Assembly (NCBI GenBank): GCA_907164885.2
Contig: OU015490.1
Coordinates: 230,478,391-230,542,390, forward strand
Reading direction: 5' to 3'
From: Dolomedes plantarius
Lineage: Eukaryota; Arthropoda; Arachnida; Araneae; Dolomedidae
DNA: 64,000 bases
Shown here: positions 11,757 to 20,856 of the stretch, piece after piece
Layout: every line of letters begins with the position of its first letter
Numbering within the stretch: the first letter of the stretch is position 1
The notes under the pieces: generated by a model
Told to the model about the DNA's origin: nothing
Databases searched by the model: none
What the model saw: only the letters and a program-made list of their open reading frames with translations
Made by a program: the position numbers and the translations under genes

Positions 11757-12035
11757 TTACTCATTTTTACTGTTACAATTTGAAATTAACCGATTGCTAC
11801 AAAATAACACCAATAAATTCGCCCAGGTGTGCTAGCGAACGAAATGCGGCTTAAGTTATGAGCGCTTATAAAGCCTGTTTCTCTACTGGCTCCGTCTGCA
11901 CACACGTGTACGCTTACGTATTTGACGTACAAGATTTGCATTTTCGTCTAGAAGCAGTGGTTTTACATTCAGTTCAGTTCTTTTCATAAAATTCGATAAA
12001 ATATGCAAATTCTCTTCATTTATTTCATCAGTGTA

Positions 12036-13285
12036 GTTAAAATTCAATTTCATAAATCTACGTAGTTAAGAAAAGTGTAGAATTAAACATAAATTTTGAG
12101 ACTTAAAAAAAATTTATTCTGCATTTTTAGATATATTTTGTATGAATCATAGGAAATTTCCTTAAATATATTTCCTAACTTATCGAAGTTAAGTTTGTTA
12201 GTGAGTTTAAGAAAAAATAAATTACCATACGGAGTATTCGTGTCGAGTATGTGTAATTTCAAAACAAATCTAAAGCATGTAAATATTGAAAACTAATTTT
12301 TGGACCATGAGATAACTGACATGAGACATATGCAATTGGTACATTTAAAAATGTACATTTAAATATATTTTGTATAGATAAAAGCTTAACATTAATTTGA
12401 GTGTAAGATCTGTATTACTACTTACACACAGTAATTATATTTTACACATAATACACGGCTTACACACGTAATAAAAGTACGCAATTTTTAAGGGTGAATT
12501 AAGTCAACTGCACCCCCCCCCCCCCAAAAAAAACAAAAAAAAAAAAAGAGGAAAAAAATAAAAAGAAGATGTTTTGGCTGAGTTTTTCCGAGCATACATA
12601 AGTATTGCAAATATAATATTTAAAAATAATGTATATTTTCATGTACTTTAAAACATAATCAAAGTTACTTTAAAATGATGTAAACAGCATATTAGTTGAA
12701 GGCCGTCAAAATTAGCAATATGCAATTGATAATTTTTTGCCATTAATATTAATTTATTAATTTCTTATTTCTTTTTCTTTTATAAATGCTTTTCTTGCAA
12801 CTTGCAAATTCATTTCTGATTAAAGAAACTTCGTTCCTAAATGCACGTATTCAAAACTTTCTTCCAATATGAGCTTTGACTAAATATTTCCTATATCATT
12901 CGTCATTTAAATTTATAGAAAATTAGATTTAGGCTCAGTTTTTCTTTCTTTAGAATTTTTTTTTTCATTTAAATGTAAAACATTAAAATTTTATTACTAT
13001 TTAATCGCTACAATGCATCACCTCACTAGTCAGGTATGTTGACCCCCAAAGCAATAACTACAGAATATCTTTTTAGAATAAAATTGCTTACATTTTTAAG
13101 TAACAAAAATGAAATACATTATATGTCCTATACCTATTGTTTTCATATTTTAAATTTTGAAATAAATCATTTGTTAGATTCTGATCTCTAAGCTACAAAA
13201 GAGAAACGCTTAACAATTAGGACAAAAAATATTTGGACTTTCATGCTAAAAATCCTTCGAATTTAGACTAAAGTCCATTAATTGT
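12036..13285. other. Non-coding stretch with a poly(C)-poly(A) tract
   Basis: Very AT-rich. A run of C followed by interrupted A runs lies at about 12512-12560. Nothing else was recognised. Confidence 0.5.
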
Positions 13286-13620
13286 TTGCCCGGTGTTGCC
13301 AGGGTATTTGAGACATATCGGTTTATCTCGGTCATTTTGGACATTTTATTTTTCACCCCTTCTCACCTCCCCAGTTCCATGCCGATGAGAATGACCTTGG
13401 CCTTAAACGGCATCGGGAGTGTCACCATTCATCTAAGTAACCCAGAAATTTATGGATTCAACACTAATCTCGGATTTTTTAAATGTCACCATTTTCGCAA
13501 CCCGACCCGGGGTTCACTGAACTTGGGGTTAAGGGGACTCATCACCTTCAAATCTAAAAAAAATCGTATTTTATTTTTTTGCATTTTTAGAATATTTGAT
13601 CATTTCTCAATCATATAAAA
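13286..13620. repeat. Dispersed or tandem repeat unit, copy 1
   Basis: It contains 'tttatctcggtcattttggac', then 'cttaaacggcatcgggag', then 'tatggattcaacactaatctc'. The same phrases recur at 14262-14390 and at 20377-20500, on either side of the LTR element. This suggests units of an old repeat into which the LTR element inserted. Confidence 0.55.
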
Positions 13621-13730
13621 AAACGCGTTAAAATATTCCAATTAGAACATTTAAAACTACGACGTGAAAGAAATAGTTCCGATGTAAACATACCAGTGTG
13701 GGACATTTAACTCACCCTGGTAGACTGACC

Positions 13731-13787
13731 CTGGAGAGAGTAATGATAAACACCCAGATGTGGTTTGTTTATCATTACTCTCTCCAG
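13731..13787. repeat. 21-bp-arm perfect hairpin
   Basis: The arm CTGGAGAGAGTAATGATAAAC (13731-13751) is exactly complementary to 13767-13787, with a 15-nt loop. It may be a template-switch scar or a small structured element. It is not followed by a U run suggestive of a terminator. Confidence 0.65.
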
Positions 13788-14035
13788 TCTCGTCATTATT
13801 TCTTCCTTTTAGATTGCTTTTTTTTTGGGCTAACTCCTTGTTTATTATCCATGCAGTTATTTTTATCAGTAGGATCGGAACAGCTCAACTTTTAGGCGCA
13901 TTTTTCGTATACTGTTTACAATTCGCCATTAGATTCACGTGTGAATCGCATTCAAATCGTGCTATGTTGTTGCTGCGTATCAATCGTTTTGCTTGTTATA
14001 ATTAGCATATATTTCTGCTATTATATTTCATAACC

Positions 14036-14293
14036 ATGGTTAATGAAGATAATAAAGGAAAATCGGGAAAGAGACCAAAGAAATATAAATTGAGAGGTAA
14101 CCAGTTTACCAAGAAAGACTCTCAACCAAAACGTCTCAGTGTTTCGAGTAAAAAGTTGGATTTTTCGTTTGATGTTATGAAAGATGCCGAATTCAAAGGT
14201 TACTCTTTTATTGATAAAAACATTGTTTTTAAAATTATTCAAGATTCTGTCATCGTTAAATGTCATCGGTACTATCACCAATCATCTCAGTGA
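14036..14293 (+). pseudogene. Possible N-terminal fragment of a transposon protein
   Basis: An 85-codon frame, basic at the start (KGKSGKRPKKYKLRGNQFTKK) and then mixed. The pattern 'RGNQFTKK...SVSSKKLDFS...EFKGYSFID' reminds me of the N-terminal part of Mutator-like transposase proteins in spider gene sets. This is a memory of style, not a verified match. It runs into the 14262 repeat, so it is at best a fragment. Confidence 0.3.
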
Positions 14294-14390
14294 CACCCAT
14301 AACTATGGATTCGACACTGCTCTCGGTCATTTTCGACATTTTGCACCCCTTTTATTCCCCCCCCCTCGTACCGATGGTGGCTGAACCTGC
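14262..14390. repeat. Repeat unit, copy 2, left part (split by LTR element)
   Basis: Starts around 'catcggtactatcacc' and continues 'tatggattcgacactgctctcggtcattttcgac'-type sequence to the insertion site. The remainder resumes at 20377 after the 3' LTR. Joining the two sides and removing one CTGC gives continuous similarity with 13330-13400. Confidence 0.55.
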
Positions 14391-14649
14391 TGTAATGACT
14401 TCAATAGTAGCCTGCATGAAGTAGAAGATAGTGACGTAACAGCTGCAACAGTTATTAGTGTTGTTTTCCCCACGCGCTGATTCAACTCAACTCCAAAAAT
14501 AATATAAGAGGATTTTTAATAGATTGTATAAAATTTTTCTTTTGAACTCGTTGTGTATCAACAAGATTTCTGGTGAATGGATGTTAAATATAATTTATTT
14601 TCATAAGAAGAGAATTATTCCTTTCGCCACAAAACACAAACACGCTACA
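14391..14649 (+). repeat. 5' LTR of element 1
   Basis: Begins TGTAATGACTTC and ends CGCTACA. A 'tataaaatttttc' TATA-like stretch lies about two-thirds in. It matches the 3' LTR base for base as far as I could follow. Confidence 0.9.
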
Positions 14650-14668
14650 GACTTGTATTGTATTATAT

Positions 14669-14688
14669 TGGTGGCAAGCGTCGGGATG
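14669..14688 (+). promoter_or_regulatory. Candidate primer-binding site, tRNA-Leu-like
   Basis: TGGTGGCAAGCGTCGGGAT resembles the complement of a tRNA-Leu 3' end of the 'CCGCTGCCACCA' kind, with one extra base and mismatches. It starts 19 nt after the LTR rather than directly next to it. Element 2 has a TGGTGTCAGAAGT site in the equivalent place. Confidence 0.45.
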
Positions 14689-15571
14689 GAATTATCACGT
14701 GCCGATTGCAAGCTAAGTAGAATTTGATTTGAATTCTAATAAATAGTTTGGCGATTAAAGAAGAATATCGAATTTGAGAAACTTTGATTTCGTTTATGAT
14801 TTATATAAACTATCTGTCTTGAAATTATTGACTCTACATTTGTATTAGTGTTAGGGTAATAATTCTTTAATAGAATTTGATAGTTTGGCGTTTGAAAAGT
14901 CTCATGAAAAAAGTTTCCGAGAAGAATTCTAGATAAAGTTGATGTATGACGTTTTGAATGTATTTTCACTAACGTAAAGTCTGAATTTGAAATTATTTAT
15001 TTCAGCAATTGTATTTTTGTTTTGGAATAGTAGTTCAGTGACGACTTTATATCAACTGTTTAGCCAGCGATTTGGCGATATTTTTTCAAGAACGACTGAA
15101 AGTTCAATATTTAGGAACTGTATATATGTTCTTGTTTAAATAAATATGAAATAGAATTTGACATAAATTCAGAAGAAGTTTGGGAAAGAAAATACCCGAA
15201 ATATTATTGAAAATAAACTTAGAATTTGTTTTTGAAAGAAGTGCACGTCATAAAAGAAATATTAAAATCATATTTTGTTTTGAACGTGCGTTTCAGTGAT
15301 ATAAAAAGCCGAATTGAAACAAGAAAGTTTGATTTATTTCAGCAAACGATTTTTATTAAAAATAATTTAAATTGTGCAGTATTTGCAAAACATTATTGTG
15401 TATTTTTAGATTGTGAAAAGTTTGTGGAGTTAGAACAGACTTCATTTTGAAAGGTAGATTTTTGGTTGAAAACTTTACCTATTATAATTGTGGTAATTTG
15501 GTGCAAGTTCAAGTTAAAAAAATTTATTTTGAAATTTTTAAGAAGGTTGTGATTTGCGTGTGGTTGCTAAC
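14689..15571 (+). other. Leader (5' untranslated region) of element 1
   Basis: About 0.9 kb of AT-rich sequence between primer site and polyprotein start. A 74-codon frame at 15226-15450 has no recognisable feature and is probably chance. Confidence 0.6.
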
Positions 15572-18500
15572 ATGTCTTTCTTAGCCAAAGGTAGGAAAGC
15601 GGACTTATTACTTGTTTGCGAAGAATTGGGAGAAGAGATATCATCTTCGAATAAGATTCCCGAAATAAAAGCAAAAATTTTAAACAGTAGCAATTATGTT
15701 GAAGCTGATGTTAAGATTATTCTAGAAAGAGTAATTGAAGACAGGAAAACCGAAGAAGTTCGCCGAGATCAAGCTCGCCAAGATGAGTTAGCTCGCCAAG
15801 ATCAAGCTCGCCAAGATGAGTTAGCTCGCCTAGAACAAGCTCGCCAAGATCAAGCTCGCCAAGATGAGTTAGCTCGCCAAGAACAAGCTCGCCAAGATCA
15901 GTTAGCTCGGGAGAAAATGCAGTATGATCTAGAAATGAAACGTTTGGAACTTCAGACTCAAAGTGTGTCAAATCCTCCAACCCGTCAAACAACCGGTATG
16001 GAAGAGCATAAAATACAATTAATGAATATAACTCCAAAATTTGATGAAGAACGGGATGAAATGACTCTCTATTTAATAAACTTTGAACGAAAAGCAGAAA
16101 TGGCTAAGGTTCCAAGAAGAGATTGGGCCGCCTATTTATTGGGAGTGCTGCCAGTGGAGGTTTCCAATATGTTGGCGAGAGAACCACCGGAAACCGCCAA
16201 CAATTACGATTCTGTAAAAAGTCTTATCTTGAAGAGATACAAATTAAATCCTGAAAAATTAAAGCAGTTGTTTTACAGACATCAGAAGAACGCAGAAAAA
16301 TCTTGGAGAAATTATGCTTATGAATTGAACAGCTATTTTACAGAATGGGTCAATGATTTAGAAGTATCTACGTTTGAAGAGTTGAAAGATTTAATCGTAA
16401 CCGAACAACTCAAATTTAGAGTTCCTGCTGATATAAAAGATCACTTTCTCGATGATTGGATAAATTGGAAAAAGCCTTACGAATTGGCGGAAAAATTAGA
16501 CGAATATGATGATATTAGACAAAGTTTCCGGAAAAAGGAATTCCCTCGGAAGAACACAAGTAAAGTACCAGGAGGTAACAACAGTGGATATAAACCTAAA
16601 AACCAGACAAACAATTATAATGATAAGCCTTTTCCACGGCGAGAATTTCCCAAGGAGAGAAATGAGGAAGCTGAATTCGAAAGAAGGAAACAGCCTCGTT
16701 GCTATGAGTGCGGATCTCTTTCGCATTTAAGACCACAATGCGATAAGCTTAAAAAGAAAGTTGAAACTGTTGCTTCCAACATGACTGCAAGGTATGGATA
16801 CCATGATGCACTTGCCCCCTACATAAGTATGGGAAAAGTAAATGGGATCGAGATGCCGATACTACGAGACACGGGTGCGAGTTTAGACTTGATTTGTAAG
16901 AAGTATGTCAGTCCGTCGATGTATACAAGTGAAACAGTGTGGATTAAATCTCCGCTGGAAGAAAACCCCACTTGTTACCCTTTAGCTAAAGTAGAACTTG
17001 AATGTGAATTTGGGCACATAGTGACCAAAGCTGCTGTTTTAAGAGACTCTTTGGATCAAGGGAGGTATCTTTTGGGGAACAAGACCGCTGCATTGTTTGA
17101 AGAAGCAAAGCAAGTCGAAGATGTCAAGATTCATATGGTGAATGCTGTTCAGACCCGTGCTCAAAAGAAAATATCTGAAGATGTCCAGAGTCTAGGAGTG
17201 GATGAAAATATTTCGGAATGTAGCCCAGATAATGAAGTCCCTGTGGAAGAAAATGTCTTACCTATAGCAGATTTTAAGATTCCGGAATTAGACCTTATAA
17301 AACTATCCTCAGAAGATTTTTTAGAAGAACAACGAAAAAGCGCTCAATTGAAACCTCTGTTTCAGGAGGCTGAAAGCAACTTAAGTTCTGATAACTCCAG
17401 GTATGTGGTGCGAGGTCAAGAACTATTCTTCCGTAAAGAAGACAAAGATGGGACAGAACGATTATTGCTTGTAGTTCCAGAGAGATATCGAACACAAATG
17501 ATGAAAATTTGCCATGAAGAAACTGCGGCTCATTTGGGTGCAACCAAGACTAAAGATGTTTGTTTCAAAACATTCTATTGGCCGAACTGTTATAAAGAGG
17601 TGGAAAATTTTGTGAAGACCTGTGACGTATGTCAGAGAGCAGGAAAGCCACAGGATAAAAAGAAAGCCCCTCTAAAGATAGTTCCAGTTATTTCAGAAGT
17701 ATTTTCCAAGCTAAACATTGATGCTTGTGGTCCTTTACCGATGACGCCTTCTGGAAACAAATACCTCATCACTGTGATCTGCATGTCTTCCAAGTATCCA
17801 GATGCCATTCCTGTTGAAAATCTGCGATCAACTACTGTAGTGGACGCCCTGCTTCAAGTTTTTAGCCGCATGGGGTTTCCAAAAGAACTGCAAACCGACC
17901 AGGGCACGTCATTCATGAGTGCTTTAACCACAGAATTTCTGGAAAGGTTTGGAATCAAAGTCGTGCGAAGCTCCGTACATCACCCACAAAGTAATCCAGT
18001 TGAGAGAATGCACAGAACGCTAAAGAGGATTCTTCGTGTCCTATGTCTTGAATCTGGTCCGGACTGGGAGAAAATTTTACCTCAAGCCCTTTTTGCATTA
18101 AGAACTGTGACTCACGACAGTACAGGTTATTCCCCAGCAGAACTTGTCCATGGAAAAAATTTAAAGACTCCTGTTATGTTACTGTATGACAAATTAACAA
18201 AACAAGATCGTGAAGAAGATAGTGTTGTAGACTATGTTTTCGAACTGATGAATCGCATGAAGAGATGTCAAGAAATAGCAGTGCAAAACATGGAAGTTGC
18301 CAAAGAAAAACAGAAACTATGGTACGATAAGAAGACCGTTAAAAGACAGTTTGCTATAGGAGATTTAGTGTTGGTTGTGGCACCATCAAGACCTAATAAG
18401 TTATCAGTACAGTGGGTAGGACCTGGTGCAGTAGTACAGCAACTGTCAGAAACCAACTATGTGATCAAGTTTCCTGAAAAAGAAAAAACTCATGTGTACC

Positions 18501-20050
18501 ACATCAATATGCTTAAACCATACTTCCAAAGGGCAGAAAATGTAAATCTGTTGTGCTTGGAAGAAACTGAAGAAGATGAAGATATTCCTATTCCTTGCCA
18601 TGAAGAAAATCCAAACATTTCTGAACTGCCTGAAATTTTTAGAGAACTCAGATTGAATGCGCGATTATCTGAAACTCAACGAACTCAAATGGAAAATTTG
18701 TTGACTGCCTACTCCAATATCTTTTCGAATCAGCCGGGATGTACTGACTTGGTTGAACACGATATTGAATTAGAGACAAAAAAAACAATATTTGCAAAAC
18801 CTTATAGGATGTCCCCACGACAAACAGAAATTCTAAAGAGGGAGGTGAAAAAAATGTTGGATCTAAAGATAATTGAATCAGGAGACTCTGACTTTACCTC
18901 TCCACTAATACTGGTGGAAGTACCAGGAAAAGAAGGAAGACCATGCATAGACTATCGTCGCTTAAACAAAGTAACGAGAACACAGTATTTTCCTATGCCA
19001 AATATAGAGGAACTTATAGAGAAAGTGTCATCAGCGAAATATATTACTGTTCTAGATTTAACCCGAGGTTACTGGCAAATACCTTTGAGTGAACGGGCCC
19101 AGCGTTATGCTGCCTTTGTGACAAGCTTCGGCACCTATAGGCCATTAAGGTTGCCGTTTGGACTCAAGAATGCTCCATATTATTTTAGTAGAATGATGGC
19201 TGGGTTGTTGCAAGACTGTGAAGAATTTGCTGTACCCTACTTGGACGATGTTGCAAATTTTTCTAATACCTGGGAAGAGCATGTGAAACACGTAGAACAA
19301 ATCTTCATGAAGATGAAAACAGCTCATCTCCACATAAAGCCTTCCAAATGTCAGTTCGCTCAGGAACATGTCAAGTACTTAGGCCACATAGTTGGACAAG
19401 GGGAACGGAAACCTGGAGAACTTAAAATACAAGCCATCAAAGATTTTCCCAGACCACTGAACAAGACCCAAATTAGATCATTTTTAGGTCTTGCTGGTTA
19501 TTATCGCAGATATATTCCTGATTTTTCTGTAGTAGCAGCTCCATTAACAGATCTACTAAAAGGGAAGAAAGTCAAAACGTCAGTGGATTGGAACAGTTCT
19601 TGTGAAGATGCTTTCAAAGAATTAAAGAAAAGACTTTCAGAAAAACCAGTATTATTTAGCCCCGATTTCACCATTCCATTTGTCATTCAATGTGATGCTT
19701 CAAACCTTGGACTTGGTGCGGTGTTGTCTCAAATAAACCAAAGAGGTGAAGAACACCCTATCATGTACTTGAGTAAAAAGTTTTTCCCTGCAGAACAGAA
19801 ATATAGTACTACAGAAAAAGAATGCGCAGCTATCGTTTATGCAATACAAAAGTTGAGATGTTACTTAGATGGACAACAGAGCTTCATTATACAAACTGAT
19901 CATAATCCACTGGTCTGGCTAGAAAAGAATACCGGCACAAATCCAAGACTTTTAAGATGGGCCCTTATTTTGCAACCTTTCAACTATAAGGTGGTGCACC
20001 GGAAAGGAAAATTTCACCAAAACGCCGATAGTTTAAGCCGCACTGCTTAG
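15572..20050 (+). CDS. Gag-PR-INT-RT-RNase H polyprotein, element 1
   Basis: The frame opens to 15554, but the first ATG is at 15572. It begins MSFL, the same start as element 2, and gives 1492 residues. In order: a Gag with a repetitive Arg/Gln/Asp/Glu-rich helix (about residues 65-115); a CX2CX4HX4C zinc knuckle (377-390); an aspartic protease with D433-T-G; an HHCC zinc finger (H648, H654, C684, C687); an integrase core D717, D776, E811; a GPY/F-type tail (about 947-986, WVGPG to LKPYF); RT with D1162 and the YLDD box (D1225, D1226); and RNase H from D1375 to the QTDHNPL region. Integrase precedes RT in one continuous frame, so this is not a rearranged copy. D776 to E811 has 34 intervening residues, one fewer than the usual gypsy 35. 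The product should form particles, copy its RNA and insert DNA in the nucleus. Confidence 0.93.
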   Translation: MSFLAKGRKADLLLVCEELGEEISSSNKIPEIKAKILNSSNYVEADVKIILERVIEDRKTEEVRRDQARQDELARQDQARQDELARLEQARQDQARQDELARQEQARQDQLAREKMQYDLEMKRLELQTQSVSNPPTRQTTGMEEHKIQLMNITPKFDEERDEMTLYLINFERKAEMAKVPRRDWAAYLLGVLPVEVSNMLAREPPETANNYDSVKSLILKRYKLNPEKLKQLFYRHQKNAEKSWRNYAYELNSYFTEWVNDLEVSTFEELKDLIVTEQLKFRVPADIKDHFLDDWINWKKPYELAEKLDEYDDIRQSFRKKEFPRKNTSKVPGGNNSGYKPKNQTNNYNDKPFPRREFPKERNEEAEFERRKQPRCYECGSLSHLRPQCDKLKKKVETVASNMTARYGYHDALAPYISMGKVNGIEMPILRDTGASLDLICKKYVSPSMYTSETVWIKSPLEENPTCYPLAKVELECEFGHIVTKAAVLRDSLDQGRYLLGNKTAALFEEAKQVEDVKIHMVNAVQTRAQKKISEDVQSLGVDENISECSPDNEVPVEENVLPIADFKIPELDLIKLSSEDFLEEQRKSAQLKPLFQEAESNLSSDNSRYVVRGQELFFRKEDKDGTERLLLVVPERYRTQMMKICHEETAAHLGATKTKDVCFKTFYWPNCYKEVENFVKTCDVCQRAGKPQDKKKAPLKIVPVISEVFSKLNIDACGPLPMTPSGNKYLITVICMSSKYPDAIPVENLRSTTVVDALLQVFSRMGFPKELQTDQGTSFMSALTTEFLERFGIKVVRSSVHHPQSNPVERMHRTLKRILRVLCLESGPDWEKILPQALFALRTVTHDSTGYSPAELVHGKNLKTPVMLLYDKLTKQDREEDSVVDYVFELMNRMKRCQEIAVQNMEVAKEKQKLWYDKKTVKRQFAIGDLVLVVAPSRPNKLSVQWVGPGAVVQQLSETNYVIKFPEKEKTHVYHINMLKPYFQRAENVNLLCLEETEEDEDIPIPCHEENPNISELPEIFRELRLNARLSETQRTQMENLLTAYSNIFSNQPGCTDLVEHDIELETKKTIFAKPYRMSPRQTEILKREVKKMLDLKIIESGDSDFTSPLILVEVPGKEGRPCIDYRRLNKVTRTQYFPMPNIEELIEKVSSAKYITVLDLTRGYWQIPLSERAQRYAAFVTSFGTYRPLRLPFGLKNAPYYFSRMMAGLLQDCEEFAVPYLDDVANFSNTWEEHVKHVEQIFMKMKTAHLHIKPSKCQFAQEHVKYLGHIVGQGERKPGELKIQAIKDFPRPLNKTQIRSFLGLAGYYRRYIPDFSVVAAPLTDLLKGKKVKTSVDWNSSCEDAFKELKKRLSEKPVLFSPDFTIPFVIQCDASNLGLGAVLSQINQRGEEHPIMYLSKKFFPAEQKYSTTEKECAAIVYAIQKLRCYLDGQQSFIIQTDHNPLVWLEKNTGTNPRLLRWALILQPFNYKVVHRKGKFHQNADSLSRTA
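15765..15912 (+). repeat. In-frame minisatellite in gag
   Basis: Units of 15-18 bp (GCTCGCCAAGAT followed by GAGTTA or CAA) repeat about nine times. They encode ARQDEL/ARQDQ-type steps that should form a charged helix or coiled coil. Element 2 has an Arg/Glu-rich helix here but not this repeat. The region probably varies in length between copies. Confidence 0.8.
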
Positions 20051-20059
20051 CCTTACACC

Positions 20060-20093
20060 AAAACTTTTCACTGGTGACGTAGTGAAAAGTTTT
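20060..20093 (+). promoter_or_regulatory. Stem-loop between pol stop and polypurine tract
   Basis: The 13-nt arm AAAACTTTTCACT (20060-20072) pairs exactly with 20081-20093 around an 8-nt loop. It begins 9 nt after the polyprotein stop and ends just before the purine tract. A role in RNA stability, packaging or plus-strand priming is conjecture. Confidence 0.6.
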
Positions 20094-20096
20094 TCC

Positions 20097-20109
20097 GAAA
20101 GGGGAGGAA
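20097..20109 (+). promoter_or_regulatory. Polypurine tract of element 1
   Basis: GAAAGGGGAGGAA lies 8 nt upstream of the 3' LTR. The GGGGAGGAATTTA core is shared with element 2 at 36822-36834. It is the expected plus-strand primer site. Confidence 0.8.
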
Positions 20110-20117
20110 TTTAAGAC

Positions 20118-20376
20118 TGTAATGACTTCAATAGTAGCCTGCATGAAGTAGAAGATAGTGACGTAACAGCTGCAACAGTTATTAGTGTTGTTTTCCCCAC
20201 GCGCTGATTCAACTCAACTCCAAAAATAATATAAGAGGATTTTTAATAGATTGTATAAAATTTTTCTTTTGAACTCGTTGTGTATCAACAAGATTTCTGG
20301 TGAATGGATGTTAAATATAATTTATTTTCATAAGAAGAGAATTATTCCTTTCGCCACAAAACACAAACACGCTACA
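20118..20376 (+). repeat. 3' LTR of element 1
   Basis: Same 259-bp sequence as the 5' LTR, TGTAATGACTTC to CGCTACA, followed by the CTGC duplication. A 60-codon frame starting inside it is incidental. Confidence 0.9.
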
Positions 20377-20848
20377 CTGCACTTAAACGGCATCGTGAGG
20401 GTCACTATTTATCTCAGCGACCCCGGAAACTAGGGATTTCACACTAATATTAGTCGTTTTCGATTATTTTTGCCTGTCACACCCACTCTCAATCTAGGTG
20501 TGCTAGGGATGTCTTACCCCAACAGTATTTTTTTTTCCCAGATAGTAAGTCGTATGTGTTCCAATTTTGGTTGAAATTGCTCCAAGTGGTCCAGAGTTAT
20601 GCTGGAACATACATACATACATTTTTATATTTAGAGATAAATACGCAGATTGACACGTTTATCGTAAAAGAAAAACATATGTTCTTTCGATTTCATGTCT
20701 TACTTTTAGCAAAAGATGACATTAGTGCGTTCTCAAATCGATCGACCAATCAACTGTTAGAATTGCTCAGTTCGAAAGGATACACTTTTTCCAAGAGTTC
20801 TGTAACAATGTTCACAAACCAGTATTGATGGTGTAGAAAAAGTGTATA
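20377..20848. repeat. Repeat unit, copy 2 right part, then a possible retroposon tail
   Basis: Up to about 20510 this continues the 14262 unit (CTTAAACGGCATCG). At about 20555-20630 there is 'ccaattttggttgaaattgc' followed by (ACAT)n. That pattern is common at the 3' end of arthropod retroposons or Helitrons. The 90-codon frame at 20556-20828 is not recognised. Confidence 0.4.
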
Positions 20849-20856
20849 GTATAGAA

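Larger units (their letters stand above)
10351..12035 (-). mobile_element. Tc1-like transposon, degraded
   Basis: The left end TACACTGGTGTAAGAAATTA and the right end in reverse complement TACACTGATGAAATAAATGA form TIRs. Both continue into 'agagaatttgca', about 37 bp in all. The target is TA. A transposase relic fills the minus strand. A 161-bp palindromic element is inserted at 11596-11756, upstream of the transposase start. Without it the length is about 1.5 kb, typical of Tc1. Confidence 0.85.
14391..20376 (+). mobile_element. Complete Gmr1-like LTR retrotransposon (element 1)
   Basis: The element has 259-bp LTRs at both ends, a 4-bp target duplication CTGC (14387-14390 and 20377-20380), a leader with a candidate tRNA primer site, one uninterrupted polyprotein frame, a stem-loop and a polypurine tract. 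Its order is Gag - protease - integrase - RT - RNase H. RT, RNase H and the GPY/F-type integrase tail are Ty3/gypsy-like, but integrase lies upstream of RT. This matches the Gmr1 group. The LTRs read as the same by eye and no stop or frameshift is seen, so the insertion is recent and possibly still competent. No env-like frame follows pol. Confidence 0.9.

Noticed and set aside
15717..16037. 106-codon minus-strand frame rich in Leu-Gly-Glu repeats
   Set aside because: It is the complement of the gag minisatellite in a sound plus-strand coding frame.
14391..20376. An endogenous retrovirus or errantivirus with an env gene
   Set aside because: No third frame follows RNase H; the purine tract and LTR begin within 70 bp of the stop codon.
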